Shown: positions 9,386-18,520, counted from the first letter of the stretch. The stretch: 64,000 bases of DNA from JAOBAU01 sp034667465 (GCA_034667465.1 JAXDJV010000024.1:186001-250000); one strand, 5' to 3'. Numbers and translations are program-made. Notes: a model not told the origin generated them from the sequence alone.

Positions 9386-9756
9386 CTCCCGATGCAGCCA
9401 GAAAGCGCGCGCTGGTGATTGATGACGACAATCACATTCGGGAGTTGCTGCAGGTACTTCTCGAAACGGCGGAATTCGAAGTCGACACGCTTCGCGACGG
9501 CATCGACGCCGTCGCGTTGAAGAACGTGTACGACGTCATTCTGCTCGACATGAAAATGCCGATCTTCGATGGCGAGCGTCTCGCCGATTACTGGAAGCTG
9601 ACCGATCCGCCGATCCTCCGCCGCGTCATTCTGCTCACCGGCTACCGGCTGTCATCGACTCACGATCACGGAACGTTCGCCGTGATCACGAAGCCGTTCG
9701 ATTACCAGGAGGTCCTTGCGACCGTGGAGGCGTGCGTTCGCGAAGCGGCGACCTGA
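9382..9756 (+). CDS. Single-domain response regulator
   Basis: The 124-residue protein is one receiver domain with no output domain. It has the acidic triad D14-D16, the phosphoacceptor D56 in LLDMKMP, T86 in ILLTGY and K104 in ITKPF, all in place. Its GTG start overlaps the stop of the hybrid kinase by four bases, so the two are translationally coupled. It likely acts as a phosphotransfer partner or sink, or passes phosphate toward the receiver-sigma protein encoded 150 bases downstream. That last link is inferred from gene order alone. Confidence 0.87.
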   Translation: MTPDAARKRALVIDDDNHIRELLQVLLETAEFEVDTLRDGIDAVALKNVYDVILLDMKMPIFDGERLADYWKLTDPPILRRVILLTGYRLSSTHDHGTFAVITKPFDYQEVLATVEACVREAAT

Positions 9757-9760
9757 AGTT

Positions 9761-9779
9761 GTGTCGAGAATCGCGACAC
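9761..9779. repeat. Inverted repeat GTGTCG-N7-CGACAC
   Basis: Perfect 6-bp arms spaced by 7 bases lie 4 bases after the receiver gene stop and 127 bases before the receiver-sigma gene. No T-run follows, so an operator is as likely as a weak terminator. The gap 9757-9905 holds nothing else that can be supported. Confidence 0.3.
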
Positions 9780-9905
9780 CTGTCCGCGATCCGCGCGCCT
9801 CGCAATTTCGTCTTACAGGGCTTAAATCATTACGAACACTGGAGATCCGGTCATTCCGGCATATGGCCTGACGAGTGCTCTTCTGACTACGCGGAGATCA
9901 CACGA

Positions 9906-10763
9906 ATGAATGGACGAGTGCTGGTTGTCGATGATGAAGAAGCGATCGTGGAGGGTCTCATGTGTCTGCTCGAAGTCGAGCGGATCGAGAGCTCGGGCGC
10001 TTCGGATCGCGTGTCAGCCGAGTCGCTCATGGACGAAACGTTCTTCTCCGTGATCGTCGCCGATCTCCGGCTGAATACGGTGGCCGAGGGTCTGAGCCTG
10101 CTCGACGACATCCGTCGGATCAGTCCGCGCTCGCGCGTCGTCACCCTGACCGGCTTCAGCACGCCGGAGCTCGAGGAAGAAGTTCTTCGCCGCGGCTCGG
10201 TGATGGTGATTCGAAAACCGGCCGGCAGCGACGAGATCGTCGCCGCCATCAGCAAGCTCCTCAGCGAAGTCGAAAGGCTTGCAGCAAGCGAGGAAACGCT
10301 CGACCTGGAGAACCTGTACACCGGCCTCCGCCGCCTTCTGCATTCAATCCCGCAACGGCGTTACGGCCTCACGCACCAGGAGTCTGAGGAGATCGTGCAG
10401 CAGGCGTGGCTGCTCTTTCTCGAGAATCGCGATGTGATTCGGCAGGCGCGCCCGTGGCTGACAGGAACGGTCGCGAATCTCTGCAAACAGCAGCTCGGAC
10501 GGATCCGCCGTCGCGGAGAAACGTTTCCCGGCGATGAAGCGCTCGGCGCGCTCCCCGCCATCTCCATTGAACACGACAGCGAGATCGCACTGAGCCAGGC
10601 GATGGCCGCCCTCGACGATCAGTCGCGAGATCTCTGCCGTCTCATCGCCATCGAAGGCTACGGATACGACGAGGTGAGCGAGATCCTGAATCTTCCGCTC
10701 GGCTCGATCGGCCCGATGTACGTTCGCGCGAAGTCGAAGATGCGCGCGCAGATGGCGGCGTGA
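9906..10763 (+). CDS. Receiver-ECF sigma factor fusion
   Basis: The start is ATG 9906 (285 residues), preceded by GCGGAG. Residues 1-118 are a receiver with D9/D10, phosphoacceptor D53 (VIVADLRL), T80/T82 and K104 (VIRKPAG). After a linker comes an RNA polymerase sigma-like module. A region-2-like helix bundle (EEIVQQAWLLFLENRDVIRQ, then ARPWLTGTVANLCKQQLGR) is followed by a region-4 helix-turn-helix (LDDQSRDLCRLIAIEGYGYD, EVSEILNLPLGSIGPMYVRA). So phosphorylation may directly control a sigma factor. This differs from PhyR, where the sigma-like domain comes first and the receiver last. It is the third gene in a kinase-receiver-sigma row. DNA target unknown. Confidence 0.8.
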   Translation: MNGRVLVVDDEEAIVEGLMCLLEVERIESSGASDRVSAESLMDETFFSVIVADLRLNTVAEGLSLLDDIRRISPRSRVVTLTGFSTPELEEEVLRRGSVMVIRKPAGSDEIVAAISKLLSEVERLAASEETLDLENLYTGLRRLLHSIPQRRYGLTHQESEEIVQQAWLLFLENRDVIRQARPWLTGTVANLCKQQLGRIRRRGETFPGDEALGALPAISIEHDSEIALSQAMAALDDQSRDLCRLIAIEGYGYDEVSEILNLPLGSIGPMYVRAKSKMRAQMAA

Positions 10764-10769
10764 CCTCCC

Positions 10770-10798
10770 TCACTGACGCATCGCGGAACCTGCCTATA
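10770..10798 (+). promoter_or_regulatory. Putative sigma-70-type promoter of the lipoprotein gene
   Basis: TATACT at 10793-10798 matches the -10 consensus in five of six positions and lies 23 bases before the ATG at 10822. A weak -35 candidate (ACTGAC, 10770-10775) is 17 bases upstream. A strong AAAGGAG ribosome site follows. Confidence 0.35.
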
Positions 10799-10821
10799 CT
10801 CCCTGGGTAAAGGAGATTCCA

Positions 10822-11619
10822 ATGATTCGTGCCCGCGCAATCCTGGTTGCGGCGATGTTTGCTTTCTTCGCCACCGGCTGTTTCGAAATCGAGCAATCGA
10901 TTGATCTCAAGAAAGACATGTCCGGCACGGCGAACTTCAAGCTCGGCATCGACATGGAGCCGATGATCACCATCATGGCGAAAGTCCAGAAGGAGATGAG
11001 CGGCGACAAGAGTCCGCTGACGAAGGCGGAGATCGCAGCGGCGAAAGCGGATTTCAAAAAGAACGAGAAGAAGACGACGAGCAAAACCGAGGATCCGCGG
11101 AAAGAAGCGGAAGGAGGATTGCCGCCGGGCGTCAAACTGCTCGACGTCGCGGTCGACGAGAAAGAGTTCGGGATGACCACGACCATGAAGTTCGCGTTCG
11201 ACAAAATCTCCAGTCTGGTCGGCGTGAAGCTCAATTCGAAGAAAGACGGCGAAGCGGCCGGCGACCCGACGAAGAAGTCGGTCATCGATTCCCCCTTCCA
11301 GGGTCTGGAGATGTCGGAAACGGCGAGCACGATCACCATCCATTCGAAGCCGCAGAACCCGGCCGAAAAGGTGAAGGCCGAAGCGGGCGAACAGGGACCG
11401 AAACTCGACGCCGACACCGAAAAGCTGATGAACGACGCCTTCAAAAACATGCGCGTGGCGTGGAAGATCACCGCGCCGTTCGACGTCATTTCCAGCAACG
11501 CGACGCGCAAAGAAGGAAAGACGCTGATCTGGGAGTACGACTTCGCGAAACTGCAGAAGCTCGCCGCGTCGAAGAAAGCGATGGACGACCTCGAAGTGAC
11601 GGTCACGTACAAAAAGTAA
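10822..11619 (+). CDS. Predicted lipoprotein, LppM-like
   Basis: The 265-residue protein has a lipoprotein signal (hydrophobic run then FFATGC, Cys about residue 20), so it is probably lipid-anchored in the periplasm. The mature start FEIEQSIDLKKDMSGTA and later W-K-I-T-A-P-F-D-V and W-E-Y-D resemble the beta-rich LppM/DUF3153 layout (opening strand, long Lys-rich helical insert, closing strands), but I am not certain. The middle (about 60-180) is strongly Lys/Glu-rich and probably helical. An AAAGGAG site six bases upstream fixes the ATG. It converges on the Ser/Thr kinase with a 7-base gap. Function unknown. Confidence 0.75.
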   Translation: MIRARAILVAAMFAFFATGCFEIEQSIDLKKDMSGTANFKLGIDMEPMITIMAKVQKEMSGDKSPLTKAEIAAAKADFKKNEKKTTSKTEDPRKEAEGGLPPGVKLLDVAVDEKEFGMTTTMKFAFDKISSLVGVKLNSKKDGEAAGDPTKKSVIDSPFQGLEMSETASTITIHSKPQNPAEKVKAEAGEQGPKLDADTEKLMNDAFKNMRVAWKITAPFDVISSNATRKEGKTLIWEYDFAKLQKLAASKKAMDDLEVTVTYKK

Positions 11620-11626
11620 GCGACGA

Positions 11627-13525
11627 CTACGTCGCGCGCTGCGCCAGCCCGTAGCGCGCGACCAACTCCCGAAACCGCGCATCGTCTCTGATGCGATCGA
11701 ATCGCGGTTCCAGCGGTGTGTGCCACAGCCAGCTGGCGCGATCGTCGAGCGCGCGCTCGAACCACTCGAACGTCGCGCCGGCGTCGCCGAGGCCGAGATG
11801 GATGAGCATCACGTTGGAAGGAGAAATGTAGCGGTCGCGCGACCACTGCCCGACTTCCCGAAGCAGCTCGTGCGCGAGCTCGTGCTGTCCGCTGATGCCG
11901 TAGCAGTGCCCGAGCGCTCCGAGAAACAGCCAGCCGCGGCCGGCGATCTCGGCAGCGCGTCGCAGATTCGTGATCGCCAGCTCGTACTCACCCAGCTGCT
12001 CGTACGTCAGCCCGATGTAGTAGTGCGCCGGGGCGAACGCCGTCTCCGTGTCGAGAATCTGCGTGTAGATCCGGAGCGCGGCCGGATAGTCGCGGCTGAG
12101 ATGCAGATTGATTCCGACCGCCGTCTGGATGATCGGCGACAGCGGATCGAGCTCGCGCGCGAGCGTGACGTACTTGCGTGATTCTTCGATCGACTTCGGC
12201 GCGACGACGAGGCCGTACCAGTGCGGCGCCCACGGATACGCGGGATCGAGCCGCATCGCCTCTTTGAGCTCGCGCTCTGCGGTCGGCCAGTCCCACTCGA
12301 ACATCGCCGCGAGATATCCGAGCGTTGCATGCGGTTCGGCGAGCTCCGGCTCGAGTGCGATCGCCTTCAGTGCCGACGCTCTCGCTTTCGGGATGACGTC
12401 GCGCGGCGGGATGACCTGCAGAAACGCCAGCATCACGTAGGCATCAGCGAGTCCGGCGTACGAGCCGGCGTGCATAGGATCGACGTCCGCCGCTTCCTGA
12501 AAGAGCGCGATCGCCTGACGGATCGCTTCCGGATGGCGCTTGTTCCACTGCGAGCGTCCGCGGAGACAGAGCTTTTCCGCCGCCGGATCGGGCGGCAGTT
12601 TCACGCTCTTCGTCTGACGCTTCGTCGACGGCGGTTTTTCGCGGCGCGTGCTCTTCGGCGCAGCGGCATCTCGCACGCTCTTCCGCTTTCGCGGCGTGCC
12701 GATCGCGCCGAGTGCCTCGTGCATCGCAGCGGCTGTCGGAAATCGCTGGTCGCGTTGTTTCTCCAGCGCGCGGCGAATCAGCGGCTCGAGCGCGGAGAGC
12801 TCGGAGTTTTCGAGCGGCGGAGGCGCCTGCACGAGAATCGCGGAGATCGTGCCGGCCACCGTGGCGCGATCGAACGGCCGCCTGCCCGACGCGATCTCGT
12901 AGAGGACGATGCCGAGGCTGAAGATGTCGCTCCGTCCGTCGAGCGGCTCCGCGAGTAACTGCTCCGGCGACATGTACGGACCGGTTCCCGCGACCAGCCC
13001 CGGCGTCGAGATGATCACTTCCGTCGCCTCATTCGCCTCGCGCGCGAACGACTTCGCCAGTCCGAAATCGAGCACCTTCACGATGCCGGAGCTGCTGATC
13101 ATGATGTTGCCCGGCTTGATGTCGCGATGGACGATGCCGCGCGCGTGCGCCTCCGCGAGTCCCGACGTGATCTGCCTCGCGATGTCGATCGTCTCGGCGA
13201 GCGAAAGTGCGCCGCGATGCATCCGCTGCGAAAGCGTTTCGCCCTGGATGTATTGCATCACGATGAATGGCCGATCGTGATCGGTGCCGATCTCGAAAAT
13301 CGTGCAGACGTTCGGATGATCGATCGTCGCGACGAGCCGCGCTTCGCGAAGCATGCGACGCTGCGCTTCTTCATCAGCGCCGATGTTCGACGGCAGAACC
13401 TTGATGGCGACGTTGCGATTCAGCCGCGTGTCGGTGGCGAGAAAGACTTCGCCCATTCCACCGGCGCCGAGCGGAGAAAGGATGCGATAGTGGCCCAGCT
13501 CCGCGGGTGCAGTGTCCTCAGGCAT
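11627..13525 (-). CDS. PknB-type Ser/Thr kinase with TPR C-terminus
   Basis: A 632-residue cytoplasmic protein. Residues 10-275 form an intact eukaryotic-like kinase: glycine loop LGAGGMGEVF, K42 in VAIKVLP, catalytic HRDIKPGN (D135), DFGLAKS (D153) and GTGPYMSPEQ. A basic linker (about 285-310) leads into about nine TPR-like helices (A-D-V-D-P, A-L-E-P-E, R-L-D-P-A-Y-P-W) up to the C-terminus. There is no membrane segment or PASTA domain. The layout is typical of kinases abundant in Acidobacteriota and Planctomycetota, where TPRs recruit substrates. It stands alone, transcribed away from the TVP38-like gene across a 38-base gap that must hold both promoters. Substrates unknown. Confidence 0.92.
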   Translation of the reverse strand: MPEDTAPAELGHYRILSPLGAGGMGEVFLATDTRLNRNVAIKVLPSNIGADEEAQRRMLREARLVATIDHPNVCTIFEIGTDHDRPFIVMQYIQGETLSQRMHRGALSLAETIDIARQITSGLAEAHARGIVHRDIKPGNIMISSSGIVKVLDFGLAKSFAREANEATEVIISTPGLVAGTGPYMSPEQLLAEPLDGRSDIFSLGIVLYEIASGRRPFDRATVAGTISAILVQAPPPLENSELSALEPLIRRALEKQRDQRFPTAAAMHEALGAIGTPRKRKSVRDAAAPKSTRREKPPSTKRQTKSVKLPPDPAAEKLCLRGRSQWNKRHPEAIRQAIALFQEAADVDPMHAGSYAGLADAYVMLAFLQVIPPRDVIPKARASALKAIALEPELAEPHATLGYLAAMFEWDWPTAERELKEAMRLDPAYPWAPHWYGLVVAPKSIEESRKYVTLARELDPLSPIIQTAVGINLHLSRDYPAALRIYTQILDTETAFAPAHYYIGLTYEQLGEYELAITNLRRAAEIAGRGWLFLGALGHCYGISGQHELAHELLREVGQWSRDRYISPSNVMLIHLGLGDAGATFEWFERALDDRASWLWHTPLEPRFDRIRDDARFRELVARYGLAQRAT

Positions 13526-13563
13526 GTGGGAGCTCGATCTTACTGCGAGGCTACAATCGCCGC

Positions 13564-14193
13564 ATGCTCGTTCGATGGTGGTCGCTTGCGTTCGCGATTG
13601 CGTCCACGCTTTTGCTGACCTTCTTTCTCTTCTCCGCTGCCGGTATCGCCTTCCTCGCCGATCCGACGGTCGCGATGCATGGCTCGCGGCCGATCGCGGC
13701 CGTCATCGGCGTGCTGCTGCTCATCGCCGACGTCCTGCTGCCAATCCCTTCGAGCCTCGTCATGGTTGCGAACGGCGCGTTGTTCGGCATCGGCGGCGGG
13801 ACGGTGCTGTCGATCATCGGTCAGGTCGCGGCGGCGCTCACGGCGTTCGCGATCGGACGTGCCGGCGACCGGTTCGTCCGCCGCTTCGTCACGCCGCGCG
13901 AGTACGAGCGCGCCGGCGCGCTGCTCGAACGATGGGGAGCGAGTGCGGTGGCGGCGACGCGTCCCATCCCGATTCTTGCGGAGACGACGGCGCTGCTCGC
14001 CGGCAGTTCGCCGCTCACCTGGTGGCAAATGACGATCGCATCGACCGCCGGCTCCATCGTGCCGGCGATCGTTTATGCGTGGGCCGGCGCGCACACGCTC
14101 AGCACCGCCAGTACGGCGGTGCTGTTCGCGGGCGTCATCATCGTCACGCTGGCGATGGCGGCGATCGGACGGCTTTCTAAGCGACGCGCTTGA
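13564..14193 (+). CDS. TVP38/DedA-family membrane protein
   Basis: The 209-residue protein has about five hydrophobic segments and a VTT/SNARE-associated core: a re-entrant, Pro- and Gly-rich segment (LLPIPSSLVMVANGALFG, GGGTVLSIIGQVAAA) and RPIPILAETTALLAG. Family members act as lipid scramblases or flippases in the inner membrane. ATG 13564 is preferred over an upstream in-frame start at 13507, because the latter overlaps the start of the divergent kinase gene. It converges with the lipocalin-like gene, and the two 3' ends overlap by 17 bases. Confidence 0.8.
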   Translation: MLVRWWSLAFAIASTLLLTFFLFSAAGIAFLADPTVAMHGSRPIAAVIGVLLLIADVLLPIPSSLVMVANGALFGIGGGTVLSIIGQVAAALTAFAIGRAGDRFVRRFVTPREYERAGALLERWGASAVAATRPIPILAETTALLAGSSPLTWWQMTIASTAGSIVPAIVYAWAGAHTLSTASTAVLFAGVIIVTLAMAAIGRLSKRRA

Positions 14194-14629
14194 AGCGGCG
14201 CAGATACGTCGTCCCGTCGCCGATCAGCAGCTCGCCGTCGACGATCCTGAACTGCCGCGCCTGCGACGTGCCGGTGTACTGCCGCAGCACGTCGGTCGTG
14301 ACGATGTGCGTCACCATTCCGCCTTTGTAATCGACGGTGTACGTGCCGAAGTACGCCATGTAGTTGTTGAACGAATCGACCATGTCGCTCACCGGCGGCG
14401 GCGTCGCCGTCCACCAGCTGTCGCCAAGGTTTGAGAGCGGCGGGTTGAGCGAGATCTGGACCGAGACGTTTCCGGCGGAGTCGTACACCCAGTAGCCGAG
14501 CGGCGGATTGCCCCACGGGTACGACTTGCCGGGCTTGCCGGGATCGTTCATGTCCCAGGCTTCGACCATCGTCCAGCAACCGACGATCGACGCGGGCGGG
14601 TGCGCAGGCTCATGTTTTTTGTTCGTCAT
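14177..14629 (-). CDS. Lipocalin-like domain protein
   Basis: The 150-residue protein reads I-V-G-C-W-T-M-V near the start, then Y-W-V-Y-D-S-A-G-N-V-S-V-Q, Y-F-G-T-Y-T-V-D and L-R-R-F-K-R-V at the end. This is the pattern of the lipocalin-like family whose members start GTWxLVS and run WGxxPxGxLxYxxxGxMxVQ. No signal peptide is visible. The start ATG 14629 is taken because the family domain begins directly after it; a longer antisense frame upstream is a composition artefact. It is divergent from the haem-protein operon, 135 bases away, and may belong to it functionally. Ligand unknown. Confidence 0.75.
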   Translation of the reverse strand: MTNKKHEPAHPPASIVGCWTMVEAWDMNDPGKPGKSYPWGNPPLGYWVYDSAGNVSVQISLNPPLSNLGDSWWTATPPPVSDMVDSFNNYMAYFGTYTVDYKGGMVTHIVTTDVLRQYTGTSQARQFRIVDGELLIGDGTTYLRRFKRVA

Positions 14630-14764
14630 GACCGACAGTGTAGGTCTCCCGCCTTCCGCACTGAAGGGACAAAAAACGCCAGGTAGGGAAACTGTGCTCT
14701 CATCACTCTCCTCCGACAGAGTCCGATGTTCCGCATCGAAAAGCTTGATGGAAAGGATCCGGTG

Positions 14765-16255
14765 ATGACAGTGATCTGCCGAATATCCCTCGCCGCGCTG
14801 CTGGTCGCGACGCTCTCGTGTCGCGGGAAGATGCCGGAGACAGCGACGACCTCCACCGCGCCGCCGACCACGACCTCCTCCTCGCCGGCGCCGGCCGCCG
14901 TCGCCGCCACCGCGGCGGACGCGACCAGCCCGTGCGGCTTCACGACCACGACCGGCGGTCCGTCGCAGATTCCGCCGGCGGTGATCAGCGGCAACATTCC
15001 GCTGTACGTGCCGCTGCCGAACGTCGTCAACTCGCAGGTGCAGATCCGGCCGTACTTCGACTGGTTCTCCTGGGAAGAGTTCATCGCCCTCAACTGGCCG
15101 GTCTCGACGAAAGGCCGCGGCAATGCCGATCAGCCGTCGAACGCGAGCGTCTTCAAAAACGCGAAGAACGGATCGGCGACTGTCTGGGGAACGTGGAAAG
15201 CGAACTGGGAGCTCTTCAACCAGGGGAGCGCGCGGCCGACGCCGTTCGATTCGTACGACGTAAAGATTCCGGCGCAATGCTCGTCCGCGAAGCCGGGTCA
15301 GCGCGAGCTGGTCATGTCGTCGAAGGGAAACACCGTCCTCAATGACGGCGTGCAGGCCTTCTCCTTCCCGCTCGTAGACACCAACAGTAATTACCTCTTC
15401 TATGAAGTGCGCTACAACCGCGCCGCGTACGAGTTCATGCGTGGCACGGACGTCAATAAGAAGTCGTGGCTTTATCTCGCGAAGAACCTCAGCCCGCCGA
15501 CGCAGCAGACGATGCCGATGTCGACCGCCGCGGCCGCGCATCCCGGCGAGCAGGATCAGCTCGGCGCGATGATGCTCAAGGCGGCGTGGCGCGACATGAC
15601 CGGCGTTCCGGCGAACGAGCGCAATCGTTACTACGTCGTCGAAGCGCAGGTTTACAACCCGGAAACACAGCAGTGCACGGCGAAAGATGTCGGTCTGGTC
15701 GGACTGCATATCGTCCAGAAACTCCAGGATTTCCCGGAATGGGTCTGGTCCACCTTCGAGCAGGTCGACGTCCTGACGACGCCGCAGCATCCCGGACTGC
15801 TTCCCGCCTGCACGACCACCGATTGCAGTCAGGCGCACGGTTTCGCCAATCGCCCGCAGACGACGACGCTCGATCCGAATCCGGCCAACCGCACGCCGGT
15901 GCAGGCGGCGCGGCTGAACGCCATTCCGACGACGCCGCCCGGACAATCGACCGTCGACGCCAACACACTGTTTCAGCAGTCGCTGGCCGGAACGGTCTGG
16001 GCGAATTATCAGCTCGTCGTCACGCAGTGGCCGTTCAATGCCGGCAGTTTCAAGGCGCCTGAGAATCGCGGCACATATCCCTGCGGCGCCGGCGCGCCGT
16101 TCCCGGAAAACGGTGCGGTCAACGTCACGATGGAAACCTATTTTCAGTCGTCGAGCGACGCGGTCGGCGCCGGCGGCAACAGCTGCATGAGCTGCCACTA
16201 CAACGCCGCGCTTTATGACTTCAGCTGGGGTCTGAAGCGCCGGCCGCACGCCTGA
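14765..16255 (+). CDS. Exported CxxCH haem-motif protein
   Basis: The 496-residue protein has an N-terminal export signal ending in a Cys (AALLVATLSC), possibly a lipoprotein although the lipobox is weak. A Thr/Ala/Pro-rich linker and a large domain without a recognised fold follow. Residues near 474-478 are CMSCH, a c-type haem attachment site, within G-G-N-S-C-M-S-C-H-Y-N-A. The Trp-rich opening of the large domain (YFDWFSWEEFIALNWP) is distinctive and resembles uncharacterised cytochrome-type proteins. GGAAAGGA lies 7 bases before the ATG. It is the first gene of a seven-gene operon and would supply a periplasmic electron acceptor for the PQQ-type propeller encoded next. Confidence 0.75.
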   Translation: MTVICRISLAALLVATLSCRGKMPETATTSTAPPTTTSSSPAPAAVAATAADATSPCGFTTTTGGPSQIPPAVISGNIPLYVPLPNVVNSQVQIRPYFDWFSWEEFIALNWPVSTKGRGNADQPSNASVFKNAKNGSATVWGTWKANWELFNQGSARPTPFDSYDVKIPAQCSSAKPGQRELVMSSKGNTVLNDGVQAFSFPLVDTNSNYLFYEVRYNRAAYEFMRGTDVNKKSWLYLAKNLSPPTQQTMPMSTAAAAHPGEQDQLGAMMLKAAWRDMTGVPANERNRYYVVEAQVYNPETQQCTAKDVGLVGLHIVQKLQDFPEWVWSTFEQVDVLTTPQHPGLLPACTTTDCSQAHGFANRPQTTTLDPNPANRTPVQAARLNAIPTTPPGQSTVDANTLFQQSLAGTVWANYQLVVTQWPFNAGSFKAPENRGTYPCGAGAPFPENGAVNVTMETYFQSSSDAVGAGGNSCMSCHYNAALYDFSWGLKRRPHA

Positions 16256-16266
16256 GAGGAGTCGAG

Positions 16267-17973
16267 ATGCCGAAAAACTGGTGGATGTATCACGGCGATC
16301 CCGCGCATAGCGGAGAAGTAACGGACAGCAACATCTCCAGCACGACGATCGCGAACCTGCAGAACATCGCCTCGATCAATGTGCCGGGCTCGATTCTTTC
16401 GACGCCGGCCGTCGTCGACGGCTTCATTTACGTCGGACTCGCCAACAGCCACGCGCCGGGCGTGGAAAGCTCGAACGGCGGCACGGTATTGAAAATCGAC
16501 GTGACGAACGGAAATACGATGGCGAGCTTCAGCTGGGTCATCGACATCAACGAGCGCGACTCGCACGGCTTTACCGGAATGGGCTGCACGCCGGCAGTCG
16601 TCGACGGAATGGTCTATTTCATCGCCTTCAATGGGATCGTCTATTGTCTGAAGGCGGCCGACATGTCGCTGGTCTGGCAGACGAATTTGCGCTGGGAAGA
16701 TCCGGCGCACAATCAGCCGGTGCGCAACGTGCGGAATTACACGCAGGCGCCGCAGGCGGCCGGCTGGTCGTCGCCGGTCGTCGCAAACGGGAAGCTGTGG
16801 GTCGGCATCGGCGAAGGGGAAAATCCGAACCTTTACGCGTTCGTCTATTGCCTCGACATCGCCAGCGGGAACGTGATCTGGATTTTCAATACGTGTCAGT
16901 ACGTGCAGGGGGTCGACAACAAGGTCAACGTGCTGCCGGCCGATTTCGTCGCCGGGCCGGTCAATCCGCCGTTTACGACGTTCCTGACGAATCCGAATGC
17001 GAGCCCGCCGCAGCCGGTGACGCTCGGCTCGTCGGTCTGGGCGTGCATCGCTTACGACGAAGAGCTCGACTCGCTTTATTGCGCGACCGGCAATCCGGTT
17101 CCCGACAGCTCGCTGCCGAGCGCCGGTTATTCGAACGGCATCCTCGTGCTGAAAGCGAGCACCGGCGATTTCCTCAAATTCGTCCAGTTCCCATGGCAGT
17201 CGAGTTACCGGCCGTCCGACATCGACATCGACGTCGGCGGCTCGCCGACGATCTTCACCTCCAATGGGCGGAAAATTGTTGGCGTCGGCTGCAAGAACGG
17301 CGCGTACATGACCGTCGACGCCGCCACGCACGACATCATCACGTGGCGGCAGATGCTCCCCTACATGAACGACGGCTCGCAGATCCCGACCGTCGATCCG
17401 CACGGGCCCGACACGTCGGCCAACCCCAATCCGCCATTGACGAACATTCAGTCGAACGCCACGCCGGCCGAGAATTTTCACGGTACTTACAGCACCGCGG
17501 CGGTCTGCTCGGCGCAGGAGCGGCTCTTCATCGGCGTCGGCGGGAACAACTATCACTGGGTCAGCTCCGGTATCGATTCGAACTCGACGCCGTTCATGCG
17601 GGCCATGGACTGGAACACGCTCGACGACTGCTGGCCGATGGACGGCGATCCGAAGAAATACACGCTCGCCGCGCCACCGATGTACCTGCGCGGCGGCGAA
17701 AGCGGCCTGAGCGTCCCGGCGGTCGTCAATGACGTCGTATTCATGGCGACGACGTGGGTGGCGATGTATGCATTCAGCGTGAAAGACGGCACGCTGCTCT
17801 GGACCGACATCGAGAATTTCGGCCAGCAGACCGGCGGCTTCAATGGCGGCTACGGCTACTGTCTCGGTCCGGCAATCTGGGGCGATTACGTCGTCGCCGG
17901 CGGACTGGTGGCCGGCGGTGAAGGCGGCGTGCTGAACATCTACACACTCGTGAAACCGGCGGCGTCGAAGTAA
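16267..17973 (+). CDS. PQQ-type beta-propeller protein
   Basis: The 568-residue protein starts M-P-K-N-W-W-M-Y-H-G-D-P-A-H-S-G and shows repeated blades (STPAVVDGFIYVG, CTPAVVDGMVYFI, SSPVVANGKLWVG, SVPAVVNDVVFMA) plus G-T-L-L-W-T-D, the pattern of quinoprotein dehydrogenase propellers. It probably oxidises an alcohol, sugar or related substrate, or is only a propeller scaffold; the PQQ pocket cannot be confirmed by eye. There is no signal peptide, which is odd for this normally periplasmic fold. GAGAGGAG lies six bases before the ATG. It follows the haem protein by 11 bases and overlaps the next gene by one base. Confidence 0.8.
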   Translation: MPKNWWMYHGDPAHSGEVTDSNISSTTIANLQNIASINVPGSILSTPAVVDGFIYVGLANSHAPGVESSNGGTVLKIDVTNGNTMASFSWVIDINERDSHGFTGMGCTPAVVDGMVYFIAFNGIVYCLKAADMSLVWQTNLRWEDPAHNQPVRNVRNYTQAPQAAGWSSPVVANGKLWVGIGEGENPNLYAFVYCLDIASGNVIWIFNTCQYVQGVDNKVNVLPADFVAGPVNPPFTTFLTNPNASPPQPVTLGSSVWACIAYDEELDSLYCATGNPVPDSSLPSAGYSNGILVLKASTGDFLKFVQFPWQSSYRPSDIDIDVGGSPTIFTSNGRKIVGVGCKNGAYMTVDAATHDIITWRQMLPYMNDGSQIPTVDPHGPDTSANPNPPLTNIQSNATPAENFHGTYSTAAVCSAQERLFIGVGGNNYHWVSSGIDSNSTPFMRAMDWNTLDDCWPMDGDPKKYTLAAPPMYLRGGESGLSVPAVVNDVVFMATTWVAMYAFSVKDGTLLWTDIENFGQQTGGFNGGYGYCLGPAIWGDYVVAGGLVAGGEGGVLNIYTLVKPAASK

Positions 17974-18506
17974 TGCTCACGCTCGTTCTGCTCGGAATGC
18001 TGGCCGGCATCGACAACGTGCAGGCGGCGGTCGCGCTCAGCATCGCGCCGATGACGCGCGATCGCCGCGGCTGGCTGACGCTTTCGTTCGTCCTGTGCGA
18101 AGGATTGACGCCGCTGATCGGGGTCGCGCTCGCGCATCTCGTACGGCTCCCGCCCGGCGCGTCGCTCAATCGCTACGCACCGCTGGTCGTGATCGCGTGC
18201 GGCGTCACGGTGCTCTGGAAATCATTTACCGACGGCGACGGCGCGCCGATCGTCAGCAGTCCCTGGACGATCGTTTCGCTGCCGCTTTCACTGTCACTCG
18301 ACAACCTCTTGATCGGCGTCAGCGTCGGATCACTGGGTTATCCGCCGGCGGTCGCCGCGCTGACGATCGGCGGAATCAGCGCCGCCATGTGCGCGGCCGG
18401 AATCGCCGGCGGCTCACGCATCGGCCGGCTCATGCCGCGATACGGCGACGTCATCAGCGGCATCGCGCTAATCGTCATCGCCGCCTCGAGATGGTTTCGC
18501 AATTAA
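17973..18506 (+). CDS. MntP-like six-helix transporter
   Basis: The 177-residue integral membrane protein has two three-helix repeats. Each carries an Asp in its first helix: G-M-L-A-G-I-D-N-V-Q-A-A-V in repeat one and L-S-L-D-N-L-L-I-G-V-S-V-G in repeat two. This 3+3 layout with membrane Asp residues is that of the MntP (DUF204) manganese exporters, though here the motif is DN and not DA. The ATG overlaps the stop of the propeller gene by one base (TAATG). Substrate could be a divalent metal; assignment within the wider superfamily is uncertain. Confidence 0.65.
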   Translation: MLTLVLLGMLAGIDNVQAAVALSIAPMTRDRRGWLTLSFVLCEGLTPLIGVALAHLVRLPPGASLNRYAPLVVIACGVTVLWKSFTDGDGAPIVSSPWTIVSLPLSLSLDNLLIGVSVGSLGYPPAVAALTIGGISAAMCAAGIAGGSRIGRLMPRYGDVISGIALIVIAASRWFRN

Positions 18507-18520
18507 CAACGGAGGACAAA

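Noticed and set aside
14630..16249. Long minus-strand frame continuing upstream of the lipocalin-like gene
   Set aside because: Arg-rich composition typical of antisense to GC-rich coding DNA; only the 150-residue 3' part has a recognisable domain.
16213..17556. 447-residue frame antisense to the propeller gene
   Set aside because: Arg/Asp/Val-rich with no domain; the plus strand encodes clear propeller blades.
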